A DNA stretch of 64,000 nt. It comes from Clostridium sp. GTDB taxonomy: Bacteria; Bacillota; Clostridia; Lachnospirales; Lachnospiraceae. Below, piece by piece: positions 15,977-25,988 of the stretch (positions are counted from its first letter, which is position 1; the number at the start of each line of letters is the position of its first letter). The stretch is from contig JAETQD010000003.1 of NCBI GenBank assembly GCA_021770825.1, positions 1 to 64,000 on the forward strand. The letters are read 5' to 3'. The translations under genes were made by a program, and so were the position numbers. The notes below the pieces were generated by a model. The model was not told where the DNA came from and did not search any database. It saw nothing but the letters and a program-made list of their open reading frames with translations.

Positions 15977-17542
15977 GTGGCAACTCATATATTTGCCGCC
16001 ATTGACGTGGGCTCCTTTGAGCTGGAAATGGGAATCTATGAGGTTTCCAGCAAAAATAAAATCAGAAAGCTGGACCATGTGCGCCATGTGATGGCTCTGG
16101 GAAGAGATACCTACCATTACGGAAAAATCAGCTATGAGCAGGTGGAAGAGCTCTGCCTGGTGCTGGGAGATTTTTCCAGAATCATGAAGAGCTATAAGGT
16201 GGAGGAATACCGGGCTTACGGCACAAGCGCCATGCGGGAGGCCAAAAACAGTCAGATTGTTCTGGACCAGGTCCGGGTGAGAACCGGAATCGAAATCCAG
16301 ATCATCAGCAATTCCGAGCAGCGGTTTTTAAGCTACAAGGCCATCGCCTCCCTGGACGAAGATTTCGATAAAAATATCCGAAAAGGCACGGCCATCGTGG
16401 ACGTGGGCTTTGGCAGTATGCAGATTTCCCTGTTTGACGAAAATCTTCTGATTTCCACGGAAAACCTGCCTCTGGGAGCCTTGAGAATCCGCGGGGCCTT
16501 AAGCGATGTGAATACCACCGTGGACCGGACCAGGGAGCTGATCGGCGGCATGGTGGAAAACGAGCTTTATAACTATCAGAAAATGTATCTGGCGGACCGG
16601 ACCGTAGACCACATCATCGGAATCGGGGAAAATATCCTTTATCTGTTCCGGCATGAAGACAACGGAAAACCCCTGGAGCGGGTTTCCAGGGAACGGTTCA
16701 ACGCCTTTTACGACCAGCTTTTCCGGATGAGCGAGGACGAGCGGGAAGAAAAATTCGGAGTCAGCGCCGAGTATGCTGCCTTACTTCTTCCCTGTGCCAT
16801 CATTTATAAAAAGTTCATGGAAATCACAGGGGCGGAGACTCTCTGGATTCCGGGAATCCGTTTCTGCGACGGAATCGCCGCCGAGTATGCAGCGGACCAC
16901 AAGCTGGTGAAATTCAAGCATAATTTCAACAACGATATTATCAGCACCTCCAGAAACATGGCAAAGCGTTACCGCTGCCAGAGTCCCCATTCGGAGATGG
17001 TGGAGACCTTTGTGCTGCAGATTTTTGACACCATGAAGCGGTATCACGGAATGGGAGAGCGGGAGCGATTGCTGCTCCAGATCGCCGTCATCATCCATGC
17101 CTGCGGAAAGTTCATCAGCGTCAGAAATGCCAATGAGTGTGCCTACAATATTATCATGTCCACGGAGATCATCGGAATTTCCCATCTGGAGAGGGAGATC
17201 ATCGCCAATGTGGTGCGCTACAACATCCGGGACTTCGATTACAATATGGTTCATATGGAGGCAGAGCTGGATTCCGTATCCAGCGGCTTTGCAAGCCACA
17301 AGGACGTGACCATCGTAATTGCAAAGCTTACGGCAATCCTGCGGCTGGCCAACTCCATGGACCGGGGACATAAGCAGAAACTGAAGGGCTGCCGTATGTC
17401 CGTGAAGGATAAAAATTTTGTGGTGTCCACGGACTATCACGGGGACATTACCTTAGAGGCCGTTTCCTTCGGGCAGAAGGCGGCGTTTTTTGAAGAGATT
17501 TTCGGACTCCGGCCCGTACTCAAGCAGAAAAGGAGTGAGTAA
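15977..17542 (+). CDS. ppx: Exopolyphosphatase, Ppx/GppA family with HD domain
   Basis: Degrades polyphosphate from the chain end, or pppGpp. It is an ASKHA-fold protein with AAIDVGSFELEMGIYE as first phosphate loop, AYGTSAMREAKN, and IVDVGFGSMQISLFD as second loop. An HD-like helical domain covers the C-terminal half (IAVIIHACGKFISV, then IANVVRYN). At 521 residues it is the long form. The GTG start at 15977 follows AAGGGGGAA by six bases. It is two bases from ppk, an opposing pair of polyphosphate enzymes in one operon. Confidence 0.88.
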   Translation: MATHIFAAIDVGSFELEMGIYEVSSKNKIRKLDHVRHVMALGRDTYHYGKISYEQVEELCLVLGDFSRIMKSYKVEEYRAYGTSAMREAKNSQIVLDQVRVRTGIEIQIISNSEQRFLSYKAIASLDEDFDKNIRKGTAIVDVGFGSMQISLFDENLLISTENLPLGALRIRGALSDVNTTVDRTRELIGGMVENELYNYQKMYLADRTVDHIIGIGENILYLFRHEDNGKPLERVSRERFNAFYDQLFRMSEDEREEKFGVSAEYAALLLPCAIIYKKFMEITGAETLWIPGIRFCDGIAAEYAADHKLVKFKHNFNNDIISTSRNMAKRYRCQSPHSEMVETFVLQIFDTMKRYHGMGERERLLLQIAVIIHACGKFISVRNANECAYNIIMSTEIIGISHLEREIIANVVRYNIRDFDYNMVHMEAELDSVSSGFASHKDVTIVIAKLTAILRLANSMDRGHKQKLKGCRMSVKDKNFVVSTDYHGDITLEAVSFGQKAAFFEEIFGLRPVLKQKRSE

Positions 17543-17544
17543 AT

Positions 17545-19707
17545 ATGGCAGAAAAGGAAACCAGGTACACAGACCCGAAAAATTATGTAAACCGAGAACT
17601 GAGCTGGCTGGAATTTGATTACCGGGTTCTGGGAGAAGCCAGGGACAAGACGACTCCGCTGTTTGACCGTCTGAAATTTTTAAGCATTACGGCATCCAAT
17701 CTGGACGAATTTTTCATGGTCCGGGTGGCCTCCTTAAAGGACATGGTCCATGCAAAATATACCAAGCCTGATATTGCAGGCTTAACGCCGCTGGAACAGT
17801 TGGAAAAAATCAGCAAAAAGACCCATGAGCTGGTGGCTCAGCAGTATATGACCTATAACCGCTCCCTGCTTCCGGCCCTGAAAAACAACGGGTTAAATGT
17901 GGTTTCCAGCCATGAGGACCTGACCCCGGCCCAGGGAGAGTTTGTGGACCGGTACTTTAAGGAAGAGGTATACCCTGTTTTGACTCCCATGGCTGTGGAT
18001 TCCTCCAGACCGTTTCCGTTGGTGAGAAATAAATCCTTAAACATTGCGGCTCTTCTTAAGAAGAAAACAGGCGATGACGAGCTGGAATTTGCCATGGTGC
18101 AGGTTCCAAGCGTACTTCCGCGGATTGTGGTGCTTCCGGTCACGGTGGATGAGGAAGGAAATGAGATGCGCCATGTGATTCTCCTGGAGGAAATCATCGA
18201 GAGGAACATGAAGCAGCTATTCCTCAATTATAACATTGTCACCTCCCATCCCTTCCGTATCATGAGAAACGCTGACTTCTCCCTGGACGAGGAGGAGGCC
18301 GTAGATCTTCTGGAGGAAATTGAAAAGCAGTTAAAAAAGAGACAGTGGGGCGAAGTCATCCGTCTGGAAATCGAGGAAAAGGCCGATAAACGGCTCCTTA
18401 AAATATTAAAAAAGGAGCTGGAGGTCAACGAGGAAGACATTTTTGAGATTCCAGGCGCCTTAGACCTTACCTTTTTAATGAAAATGTACGGCCTTTCCGG
18501 CTATGAGCACTTAAAGACGCCAAAATATACACCGCAGCCGGTTCCGGCCCTGATGAATGACGATGATATTTTTACCAATATCAGAAAGGGAGACATCCTT
18601 TTGATGCACCCCTATGAGACCTTTGACCCGGTGGTGGAGTTCGTTCGCCGGGCGGCCAAGGACCCGGATGTGCTGGCCATCAAGCAGACCCTGTACCGGG
18701 TCAGCGGAAATTCTCCCATTGTGGCGGCTCTGGCAGAGGCAGCCGACAACGGCAAGCAGGTTTCCGTTCTGGTGGAGTTAAAGGCCAGATTTGATGAGGA
18801 AAACAATATTCTCTGGGCCAAGAAGCTGGAAAAGGCCGGCTGCCACGTAATTTACGGCCTGGTGGGCTTAAAGACCCACTCGAAAATTACCCTGGTGGTA
18901 CGGCGGGAGGAAGACGGAATCCGCCGCTATGTTCACCTGGGAACAGGAAACTACAACGATTCCACAGCAAAGCTTTATACAGACTGCGGCATTATGACCT
19001 GCGATCCGCTAATCGGTGAGGACGCCACAGCCGTGTTTAATATGCTGTCCGGATATTCGGAGCCCTTAAGCTGGCATATGCTGGCCGTGGCGCCTTTGTG
19101 GCTCCGCGGAAAATTCTTAAAGCTCATCGAGCGGGAGACCAAACATGCCAGGGCCGGAAAACATGCCTCCATCATTGCTAAAATGAATTCCCTCTGCGAT
19201 AAGGACATCATTGCAGCTCTCTATGAAGCGTCCTCGGCCGGGGTGGAAATCAAGCTGGTGGTCCGCGGCATCTGCTGCCTGAAGGCAGGAATTCCGGGGC
19301 TTTCGGAAAACATTGAGGTCCGCTCCATCGTGGGAGAATTTTTGGAACACGCCAGAATTTTCATCTTTGAGAACGATGGCAGCGAGGAGATCTACATGGG
19401 AAGCGCCGACTGGATGCCGAGAAATTTAGACCGCCGTGTGGAAATCATGTTCCCGGTTTTAAGGGAGGTGTTAAAGGCCAGAATCCGCCACTATATGGAA
19501 CTGGAGCTGGAAGATAACTTAAAGGCCCATGTGTTGATGCCGGACGGAACGTATGAAAAGCCGGACCGGAGGGGAAAGCTCCCGGTAGGTTCCCAGAAGG
19601 CCCTCTGCGAGCTGGCTGTTGCATCCGCCAGGGCAGAGCGGAAGAAGACGGGGAGCCAGGAAATTTCAAGAGTTTTCATTCCGGTGGAAAGCCAAAACGA
19701 AATATAA
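17545..19707 (+). CDS. ppk1: Polyphosphate kinase 1
   Basis: Polymerises the ATP gamma-phosphate into polyphosphate, reversibly. Domains in order are the N domain (YVNRELSWLEFDYRVLGEA, SNLDEFFMVRVA), the head domain, and two catalytic C domains with phospholipase D-like His motifs: GLKTHSKITLVVRR (phospho-accepting His) and FLEHARIFIFEN. Its 720 residues fit PPK1. It directly follows ppx and is closed by a hairpin terminator. Confidence 0.95.
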   Translation: MAEKETRYTDPKNYVNRELSWLEFDYRVLGEARDKTTPLFDRLKFLSITASNLDEFFMVRVASLKDMVHAKYTKPDIAGLTPLEQLEKISKKTHELVAQQYMTYNRSLLPALKNNGLNVVSSHEDLTPAQGEFVDRYFKEEVYPVLTPMAVDSSRPFPLVRNKSLNIAALLKKKTGDDELEFAMVQVPSVLPRIVVLPVTVDEEGNEMRHVILLEEIIERNMKQLFLNYNIVTSHPFRIMRNADFSLDEEEAVDLLEEIEKQLKKRQWGEVIRLEIEEKADKRLLKILKKELEVNEEDIFEIPGALDLTFLMKMYGLSGYEHLKTPKYTPQPVPALMNDDDIFTNIRKGDILLMHPYETFDPVVEFVRRAAKDPDVLAIKQTLYRVSGNSPIVAALAEAADNGKQVSVLVELKARFDEENNILWAKKLEKAGCHVIYGLVGLKTHSKITLVVRREEDGIRRYVHLGTGNYNDSTAKLYTDCGIMTCDPLIGEDATAVFNMLSGYSEPLSWHMLAVAPLWLRGKFLKLIERETKHARAGKHASIIAKMNSLCDKDIIAALYEASSAGVEIKLVVRGICCLKAGIPGLSENIEVRSIVGEFLEHARIFIFENDGSEEIYMGSADWMPRNLDRRVEIMFPVLREVLKARIRHYMELELEDNLKAHVLMPDGTYEKPDRRGKLPVGSQKALCELAVASARAERKKTGSQEISRVFIPVESQNEI

Positions 19708-19716
19708 AAGCATCAG

Positions 19717-19746
19717 GCCGCTTGCCTTTTTTGGCAGGCGGCTTTT
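19717..19746 (+). terminator. Terminator after ppk
   Basis: GCCGCTTGCC (19717-19726) pairs with GGCAGGCGGC (19733-19742) with one T-G wobble and a T6 loop, followed by TTTT. Confidence 0.8.
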
Positions 19747-19862
19747 AACAGTACTTTCCTCCTCATTCTTTAGAAAAAAATAAGGAAAAACTCATTGAAA
19801 TATGATATGATGGTAACAAGACTGGGAAAGTCTGAACATAAGAGATACATAGGAGGTTGTTC

Positions 19863-20567
19863 ATGGATCAGATCAATATTCTTGTGGTAGACGACGAGAA
19901 AGAAATTGCCGACCTGGTGGAAATTTACCTGGTCAGTGATGGTTATAAAGTTTTTAAAGCCAACAATGCTCTGGATGGACTGGAGATTCTTGAAAAAGAA
20001 GAAATCCATCTGGTGCTTTTAGATATTATGATGCCCGGAATGGACGGACTGGAGATGTGCCGGAAAATCCGGGAAACCAACAATATTCCCATTATTATGC
20101 TGAGTGCCAAGTCCACAGACCTGGATAAGATTCTGGGCCTGGGCACCGGGGCCGACGACTATGTGGTGAAGCCCTTCAATCCTCTGGAGCTGACAGCCCG
20201 GGTGAAATCCCAGCTTCGCCGTTATACCCAGTTAAATCCCAACAGCAACACGGGGCAGACCTCGAAAAATGAAATCAACATCCGCGGCCTGTCCGTCAAC
20301 AAGGATAACCATAAGGTGGTGGTATACGGTGAGGAGATCAAGCTTACCCCCATCGAATTCGATATTTTATACCTGCTGGCGTCAAACCCCGGCCGGGTGT
20401 TCAGCACAGACGAGATTTTTGAAAAGGTATGGAACGAAAAGGTCTATGAGGCCAACAATACCGTTATGGTACATATCCGCCGCCTTCGCGGAAAAATGAA
20501 GGAGGACACCAGGCAGAATAAAATCATAACCACAGTCTGGGGGGTAGGATATAAAATTGAAAAATGA
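19863..20567 (+). CDS. OmpR-family response regulator, VanR-like
   Basis: A 234-residue response regulator. The receiver domain has Asp10/Asp11 (VVDDEKEIAD), phospho-acceptor Asp54 (VLLDIMMPGMDG) and the conserved Lys in DYVVKPFNPLEL. The C-terminal OmpR winged helix (ELTPIEFDILYLLASNPGRV, then VMVHIRRLRGK) binds DNA. The ATG at 19863 is six bases after AGGAGG; an in-frame TTG just upstream overlaps that site. It overlaps its kinase gene by 11 bases. Targets are probably the overlapping membrane and ABC genes. Confidence 0.9.
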   Translation: MDQINILVVDDEKEIADLVEIYLVSDGYKVFKANNALDGLEILEKEEIHLVLLDIMMPGMDGLEMCRKIRETNNIPIIMLSAKSTDLDKILGLGTGADDYVVKPFNPLELTARVKSQLRRYTQLNPNSNTGQTSKNEINIRGLSVNKDNHKVVVYGEEIKLTPIEFDILYLLASNPGRVFSTDEIFEKVWNEKVYEANNTVMVHIRRLRGKMKEDTRQNKIITTVWGVGYKIEK

Positions 20568-21693
20568 TAGAAGCAGACGCTTTTATGCCCAGGTGGTGGT
20601 CAACATCCTGTACAGTACGCTGATCGCCTGCCTGGTGGAAGTGTTTCTGATTACCAACGTGGATATGCTGGTCAACTATCTGGAAAAGACCAGGGAGGAG
20701 CTGATCCCGTTTTTGCGGGTGTTTAAGATGGGAACGGTCACCACGATTCTTTACGTGATTCTGGGAATCGGGATTTTTTCCTTCACCTTTCTGCTGCTCC
20801 AGAGAAAGACCCTGCGGTACATAGGGAAAATTGCGGCGGCTATCCAGAACATTTCCGAAGGGGATTTAAATACCCAGGTGGAGGTGCTGGGGGACGATGA
20901 GTTTTCCATGATGGCGTCCAATTTGAACCGGATGGAGGCCGATATCCGGGAGCTGATGGATAAGGAAAGGGAGTCGGAGCGGACAAAAAATGAGCTGATC
21001 ACCAACGTGGCCCATGATTTAAGGACGCCCCTGACCTCCATTATCGGTTATCTGGAGCTGCTCTCCAAGGGAGTTCCCATCGGGCCGGAAATGCAGCAGA
21101 AATACATCGATATTGCATACACAAAGGCCAAGCGTCTGGAAAAGCTCATTGAAGATCTGTTTGGCTTCACCAAGATGAACTACGGAAAGATTTCCATGAA
21201 CGTGGGAAAGGTGGATATTGTAAAGCTTTTGGGACAGCTTTTAGAGGAGTTTTATCCCAGCTTTGCCGATAAGGACCTGGCTTACGAGCTCACCAGCAAC
21301 GTGCCGGCCCTGGTCATAACAGCCGACGGAAATCTTCTGGCCAGACTGTTTGACAACCTCATAAACAACGCCATCAAATACGGCGCAGAAGGAAAAAAGG
21401 TCCTGGTGAAAATCCATGCCGACGAGGAGATTGTGACGGTTTCCGTAATCAATTACGGGTATGTGATTCCGGCCGATGAGCTTCCGTTGATCTTCAATAA
21501 ATTTTACCGTGTGGAACAGTCCAGGTCCACGACCACCGGAGGAACCGGACTGGGACTTGCCATTGCAAAAAATATTGTGGATATGCACGGCGGCACCATC
21601 TCCGTATCCAGCGATTTAAACGGTACGGTCTTTATGGTGAAGCTTAAGGTGAACTTTGATGTGAACCGGGAAAATTTCAGAGCGATAGGATGA
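20557..21693 (+). CDS. Sensor histidine kinase, VanS-like
   Basis: A 378-residue membrane kinase. Two helices (about 12-34 and 60-82) flank a short external loop of about 25 residues, too small for a large ligand domain. HAMP follows, then the H-box NVAHDLRTPLTSIIGYLE with His153. The ATPase shows NLINNAIKYG, an F box NKFYRVEQSRS and GGTGLGLAIAKNIVDMHGG. The TTG start at 20557 has GGGGTAGGAT six bases upstream. The small sensor loop suggests intramembrane or accessory-protein sensing, and the next gene overlaps in ATGA fashion. Confidence 0.9.
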   Translation: MKNDRSRRFYAQVVVNILYSTLIACLVEVFLITNVDMLVNYLEKTREELIPFLRVFKMGTVTTILYVILGIGIFSFTFLLLQRKTLRYIGKIAAAIQNISEGDLNTQVEVLGDDEFSMMASNLNRMEADIRELMDKERESERTKNELITNVAHDLRTPLTSIIGYLELLSKGVPIGPEMQQKYIDIAYTKAKRLEKLIEDLFGFTKMNYGKISMNVGKVDIVKLLGQLLEEFYPSFADKDLAYELTSNVPALVITADGNLLARLFDNLINNAIKYGAEGKKVLVKIHADEEIVTVSVINYGYVIPADELPLIFNKFYRVEQSRSTTTGGTGLGLAIAKNIVDMHGGTISVSSDLNGTVFMVKLKVNFDVNRENFRAIG

Positions 21694-24140
21694 GAAACAT
21701 GGGAAAGAAAATGCGCGCGGCAGTGTGCCTTCTGTTCTTTTGTCTTCTGCTTGGCGGAATTTCCAGTCCGGCAGCGGAAAACGACGGACCTCCGGTATCC
21801 ATGGAGGTCTCTTCCATTTATGGCGGTGTGGGAAAAATGGGAAACCATATTCCCCTGACCATCCGGCTGTACGGCCAGTCCTCCGAGCCCTTTACGGGGA
21901 CGGTTGCCGTGAAAACCCTGGAAAACGGGACGGACAGCAGTGAGGAAGTATTTGAATACGGATATTCTGTCTCGGTGAGCACCGCAGAGACCAAAAAGCT
22001 GGAGATCTATGTTCCTTTGGGGCAGAGAAGTCCGGAACTTCTGGTGACTCTTAAGGACCAGGCAGGAAAGGAAATCGCAGAAAAAACCATGTCCTTTGAT
22101 GTATCCAGGGACATGGGACGTCTTTTGGTTGGTACCTTGTCGGAGCAGAACGAAGAGCTTTTGTATCTGAACGGGGTAAACATGGACTATGGAATGGTAA
22201 ACTCCGTGGTCCTTCCCATGGAGGAGGGCTCCTTTCCAACGGATTCCAGGGGCCTGGAGCTTTTAGACCTTCTGATTATCAATCATTTTGACACGGGAAA
22301 TCTTTTGGCAGACCAGAAAGAGGCCATTTTAGAATGGGTGGATAACGGCGGAACTCTTTTGGTGGGAACCGGAGCCATGGTCTTTGAAACCCTGGATGCC
22401 TTTGCAGAGGAGATTCCCGGCCTTACGGTGTCTGATATCAAGATGGAAAATGTGGCCCTGGGAACGGAGTTTGACGAAAAGGCACCGGGAGACTCCAATG
22501 TGATCATGGTCTGTGCAGACGTGCGGTTTCCCGGAGGATGCGAAGTGATGGAAAGCGACGGACAGCCGCTTTTGACCATGAGAAATAAGGGAAACGGAAA
22601 GATAGGAATTTTTTCCTATGATCTGGGAGACTTAAAGGAATTTGTGGAGCGGAATCCGGCCTACGGGGTGCGGATGCTCACAGAGGCCGTGGGGGAGGAA
22701 AATATCTCCAACCTTTATTTTTACAGCTCCTACGGCGCAGACCGGGAATACTGGAACGCCCAGAGCCTTGTGAACACCGGAAGCGCAGACAGGCTTCCCA
22801 ATCTTCCCCTTTACACGGCGGCGGCTGTATGTTATCTTTTGGCAGCCGGTCCCGGGCTTTACCTGATTTTGAAAAAACATGAGCTGAGCCGGTATTACGG
22901 ACTTTCTGTGGTGGTGGCATCGGTGATTGCCTCCGCTGTCATTTACATCATGGGAGCAGGAACCAGATTCACCTCTGAGTTTTATACCTGCGCCACGGTG
23001 ATGGATGTGGGAGCGGATTCTGTGGAGGAAACTTCATACCTGAATATACGGACGCCGGACAGCAGACCCTTTTCCGTGAAGCTTTCCGGAGCCTATGCCG
23101 TTACCCCGCTCACAAGGAGCAGCCGGTACGAGGAGGCGCCGATTCTGGAGTTTGACAAAAAGAAAGCCTCCAATGTGGGAGTCCGTTATGAGGAAGAGGA
23201 AATCGTGCTGTCGGCAAAGCGGTCCAGAGCCTTTGAACCGCGTTTCTTTAAGCTGGAGCGGCAGTTGGAGGGCAGCCCTGAAAATGGGCTTTCGGGAGAC
23301 CTTCAGTGGTACGGCGGAACCATATCGGGCTATGTTTTCAACGGCTGCCCATTTCCGCTGACCGATGCAGCACTGGTTTTTTACGGGCAAATCTATCCTT
23401 TGGGGACCCTGGAGGCAGGGGAAACCAGAGAATTTTCAGAGGAGCCTCTTCTCACATGGCCGGTGGGAATGCCCTATATCGTTTCCTCGTGGCTTTCGGG
23501 AAGCCAGGAGGCAGAACAGGGAGATGACGGGGACTACTTAAGGAGTGTGGAAAAGGGCAGCCTTTATTCCTATTATCTGGAACAGTATTTTGGAACCAGC
23601 GTTCCCGGCGGACGGATTGTGGGCTTTGGGCCGGAGAACGGCCTGTGGGAGTCCATCTCGCGGGAGGGCCAGGCAGCGGACAGCCGCGTGCTCTATACGG
23701 CAAAACTTTCCATTACTTCCGGTCATGACGGCCTGGTATACCGAAACGGCCTGGCAACCAGCCCGGATGTGACCACAAGCGGAGCCTTTTACACCGATGG
23801 GACAGCCATGTACGGGATGGAGCCTGTTGCTGTGGAATATTTTCTGGGAGAAGACATTGAGGTGGAACAGCTTTCATTTTTCCCGATTTCGGAGGAATTT
23901 CTGGATGGTACCAGGTTCTACTATTTAAAGCAGTTTGACGGAGAGGTATATTTTTACAATTACAATATGAAAACCTATGACAGAGTGGAGCTTTTAAAGA
24001 AGAATTTTTCTGCTGCGGAGCTGGAGCCATACCTTTCCCCATCCAACAGCCTGGTGGTGAAATATACCACAGAGGAAGCGGATTCTGCGGGAGTGAGCTC
24101 TTTACTTCCTGTTCTTATGGTGACGGGGAGGGCACGCTGA
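21690..24140 (+). CDS. 816-residue membrane protein linked to an ABC transporter
   Basis: I do not recognise a named family with confidence. Visible parts: a signal peptide (about 8-29), a beta-rich external region (30-140), and a Rossmann-like glutamine-amidotransferase-type segment (LLDLLIINHFD, ILEWVDNGGTLLVGTG, about 188-330). Two helices follow (about 373-394 and 403-423), then a long beta-rich external C-terminal domain. The plan resembles the GldG-like or YtrC-like partners of ABC-2 exporters. The gene overlaps the upstream kinase by four bases and the downstream ATPase by one, so the five genes from 19863 form one unit. It may be the extracytoplasmic arm of the transporter, or a sensor for the kinase; both are inferences. 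Confidence 0.7.
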   Translation: MRNMGKKMRAAVCLLFFCLLLGGISSPAAENDGPPVSMEVSSIYGGVGKMGNHIPLTIRLYGQSSEPFTGTVAVKTLENGTDSSEEVFEYGYSVSVSTAETKKLEIYVPLGQRSPELLVTLKDQAGKEIAEKTMSFDVSRDMGRLLVGTLSEQNEELLYLNGVNMDYGMVNSVVLPMEEGSFPTDSRGLELLDLLIINHFDTGNLLADQKEAILEWVDNGGTLLVGTGAMVFETLDAFAEEIPGLTVSDIKMENVALGTEFDEKAPGDSNVIMVCADVRFPGGCEVMESDGQPLLTMRNKGNGKIGIFSYDLGDLKEFVERNPAYGVRMLTEAVGEENISNLYFYSSYGADREYWNAQSLVNTGSADRLPNLPLYTAAAVCYLLAAGPGLYLILKKHELSRYYGLSVVVASVIASAVIYIMGAGTRFTSEFYTCATVMDVGADSVEETSYLNIRTPDSRPFSVKLSGAYAVTPLTRSSRYEEAPILEFDKKKASNVGVRYEEEEIVLSAKRSRAFEPRFFKLERQLEGSPENGLSGDLQWYGGTISGYVFNGCPFPLTDAALVFYGQIYPLGTLEAGETREFSEEPLLTWPVGMPYIVSSWLSGSQEAEQGDDGDYLRSVEKGSLYSYYLEQYFGTSVPGGRIVGFGPENGLWESISREGQAADSRVLYTAKLSITSGHDGLVYRNGLATSPDVTTSGAFYTDGTAMYGMEPVAVEYFLGEDIEVEQLSFFPISEEFLDGTRFYYLKQFDGEVYFYNYNMKTYDRVELLKKNFSAAELEPYLSPSNSLVVKYTTEEADSAGVSSLLPVLMVTGRAR

Positions 24141-25090
24141 TGTTAAAAATACATGGTTTGAAAAAGAAATTTGGAAATTTCCAGGCGCTGAACGGTCTGG
24201 ACATGGAAATTGAGGAAGGCGCCCTGTACGGATTTGTGGGCCCCAACGGAGCAGGAAAAACAACGGCCATAAAGATCATCACCGGACTTCTGCGGCCGGA
24301 CGAGGGCTCCATAGAAATCGGCGGAAAGGATGCCCTTTTATACCGGGAAGAGGTGAAGGAGTCCTTTGGATATGTGCCGGATGAATTTGGGATGTATGAC
24401 AATTTAAAGGTATGGGAGTACATGGAATTTTTTGCCTCCTGCTACGGATACTCGGGCCTCATGGGAAGGAACCGGTGCACGGAGCTTTTGGAGCAGGTGA
24501 AGCTTTCGGACAAGGCGGATTTTTTCGTGGACAGCCTGTCCAGAGGGATGAAACAAAGGCTTTGTCTGGCCAGAGCCCTGATTCATGATCCGGGATTTCT
24601 GGTTTTGGATGAACCCACCTCCGGCATGGACCCCAGAACCAGAATGGAGTTTAAGGAGATGCTGAGGGAGCTGTGTGCCGAGGGAAAGACCATTCTGGTC
24701 AGCTCCCATATTCTTTCAGAGCTTTCCCAGATGTGTACGGACATCGGAATCATCGATGCCGGGAAAATTGTGCTGTCGGGAAACATGGCGGAGATCTTGC
24801 GAAAGGTCAATGACTCCAATCCCCTGCTCATAAAGGTGTGTGGGAACAGGGAGGAGGCCATACGGCTTTTGAGGGAAAATATCTGTGTGACCACCATCTC
24901 CATCCGGGAGGAAAACATTGTGGTCAGCTTCCGCGGAGATAAAAATGCAGAGGCAGAGCTTTTAAGAAGTCTGGTTTCTGCCGGAATTCTGGTCAACGGC
25001 TTCATCCGGGAGCAGGGTGACCTGGAAAGTATTTTCATGCAGATTACAAACCATGATATGGAAAAGGTGGTGTTAAAGGGTGAAGAGTAA
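24140..25090 (+). CDS. ABC transporter ATP-binding protein
   Basis: A 316-residue ATPase of the ABC-2 export type. Walker A is GPNGAGKTTAIKI, the signature is DSLSRGMKQRLCLARAL and Walker B is FLVLDEPTSGMDPRTR. The C-terminal 90 residues form an extra domain seen in DrrA/CcmA-like ATPases. The start codon shares a base with the stop of the 816-residue gene (TGATG). It pairs with the permease at 25080. Confidence 0.92.
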   Translation: MLKIHGLKKKFGNFQALNGLDMEIEEGALYGFVGPNGAGKTTAIKIITGLLRPDEGSIEIGGKDALLYREEVKESFGYVPDEFGMYDNLKVWEYMEFFASCYGYSGLMGRNRCTELLEQVKLSDKADFFVDSLSRGMKQRLCLARALIHDPGFLVLDEPTSGMDPRTRMEFKEMLRELCAEGKTILVSSHILSELSQMCTDIGIIDAGKIVLSGNMAEILRKVNDSNPLLIKVCGNREEAIRLLRENICVTTISIREENIVVSFRGDKNAEAELLRSLVSAGILVNGFIREQGDLESIFMQITNHDMEKVVLKGEE

Positions 25091-25979
25091 TCCTGTTTAC
25101 AGAAGGGAAATGACCGTGCGGGCCAGGAGCTTCCGCATGCCGTTTATTATTTTATGCTTCAATGGGATTCTGGCGGCGGCTGCCCTCTTAAATATGTATT
25201 CGGCAGTGGCCCAGGTGCGGATTTCCGCCAACATCCAGTACACCAGCTTTCTCCAGCTTTATGCTTTTGTGGCAATCCTGGAATTTCTGCTTCTCATGTT
25301 TATCATGCCGGCCCTGACCTCGGGAAGTATCAGCGGCGAGCGGGAGAGGCAGACCCTGGAGCTTTTATTCACCACGAAAATGACGCCCGGGGACATTGTG
25401 ATGGGAAAGCTGCTTTCCGCCCTGAGCCAGCTTCTGGTTCTGGTGGTGTCCAGCTTTCCGGTGCTGCTTCTCACTTTCGTATATGGAAGCGTGGACTTTA
25501 TGGATTTGGGACTTTTGTTTTTGTGCTTTGTGGTGACGGCGGCGTTTTCCGGAGGAATCGGAATTTTTGCCTCTTCCCTCATGCGCCGTTCCACCTTTGC
25601 CAATGTCTGTACCTATGGATTTCTGCTTCTGACCGTGGTGGGAACCTATATGATCAATCTGTTTCTTTACAATATGTCCCAGATGCAGATCAACAACATG
25701 GTGTTCCAGATGGGAGAAACCAGGCCCACGGCCAGCTCCGGGGCGGCAGTGTATCTGCTTTTAATTAATCCCATGGTCACATTTGCAGAGATTTTAGGAG
25801 ACCAGGTGGCAGGAGGAGCGGAGAGCCTTTCTGTGGGAAGATTCCTGGGAGGCAGCCCGGCAGGGTTTGTCACCAGCCACTGGATTTTGGTGAGCCTGCT
25901 GGTACAGGCAGTTCTGGCTGTGTGTTTTGTGCGGGGAGCCATTTATTTTTTAAATCCCACGAGAAATGAGAAGAAATAG
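25080..25979 (+). CDS. ABC-2 type transporter permease
   Basis: A 299-residue membrane subunit with six predicted helices and the ABC-2 hallmark GSISGERERQTLELLFTTKM between helices 2 and 3. The GTG start at 25080 overlaps the ATPase gene by 11 bases. The substrate is unknown. Together with the ATPase and the 816-residue protein it makes a three-part exporter or envelope machine under the VanRS-like pair. Confidence 0.88.
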   Translation: MKSNPVYRREMTVRARSFRMPFIILCFNGILAAAALLNMYSAVAQVRISANIQYTSFLQLYAFVAILEFLLLMFIMPALTSGSISGERERQTLELLFTTKMTPGDIVMGKLLSALSQLLVLVVSSFPVLLLTFVYGSVDFMDLGLLFLCFVVTAAFSGGIGIFASSLMRRSTFANVCTYGFLLLTVVGTYMINLFLYNMSQMQINNMVFQMGETRPTASSGAAVYLLLINPMVTFAEILGDQVAGGAESLSVGRFLGGSPAGFVTSHWILVSLLVQAVLAVCFVRGAIYFLNPTRNEKK

Positions 25980-25988
25980 GAGAATACT

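Noticed and set aside
16781-17440. 219-codon open frame on the minus strand
   Set aside because: Antisense to the HD-like part of ppx; no independent support.
25154-25768. 204-codon open frame on the plus strand in a different frame
   Set aside because: Out-of-frame shadow of the ABC-2 permease gene, which has clear family motifs and membrane helices.
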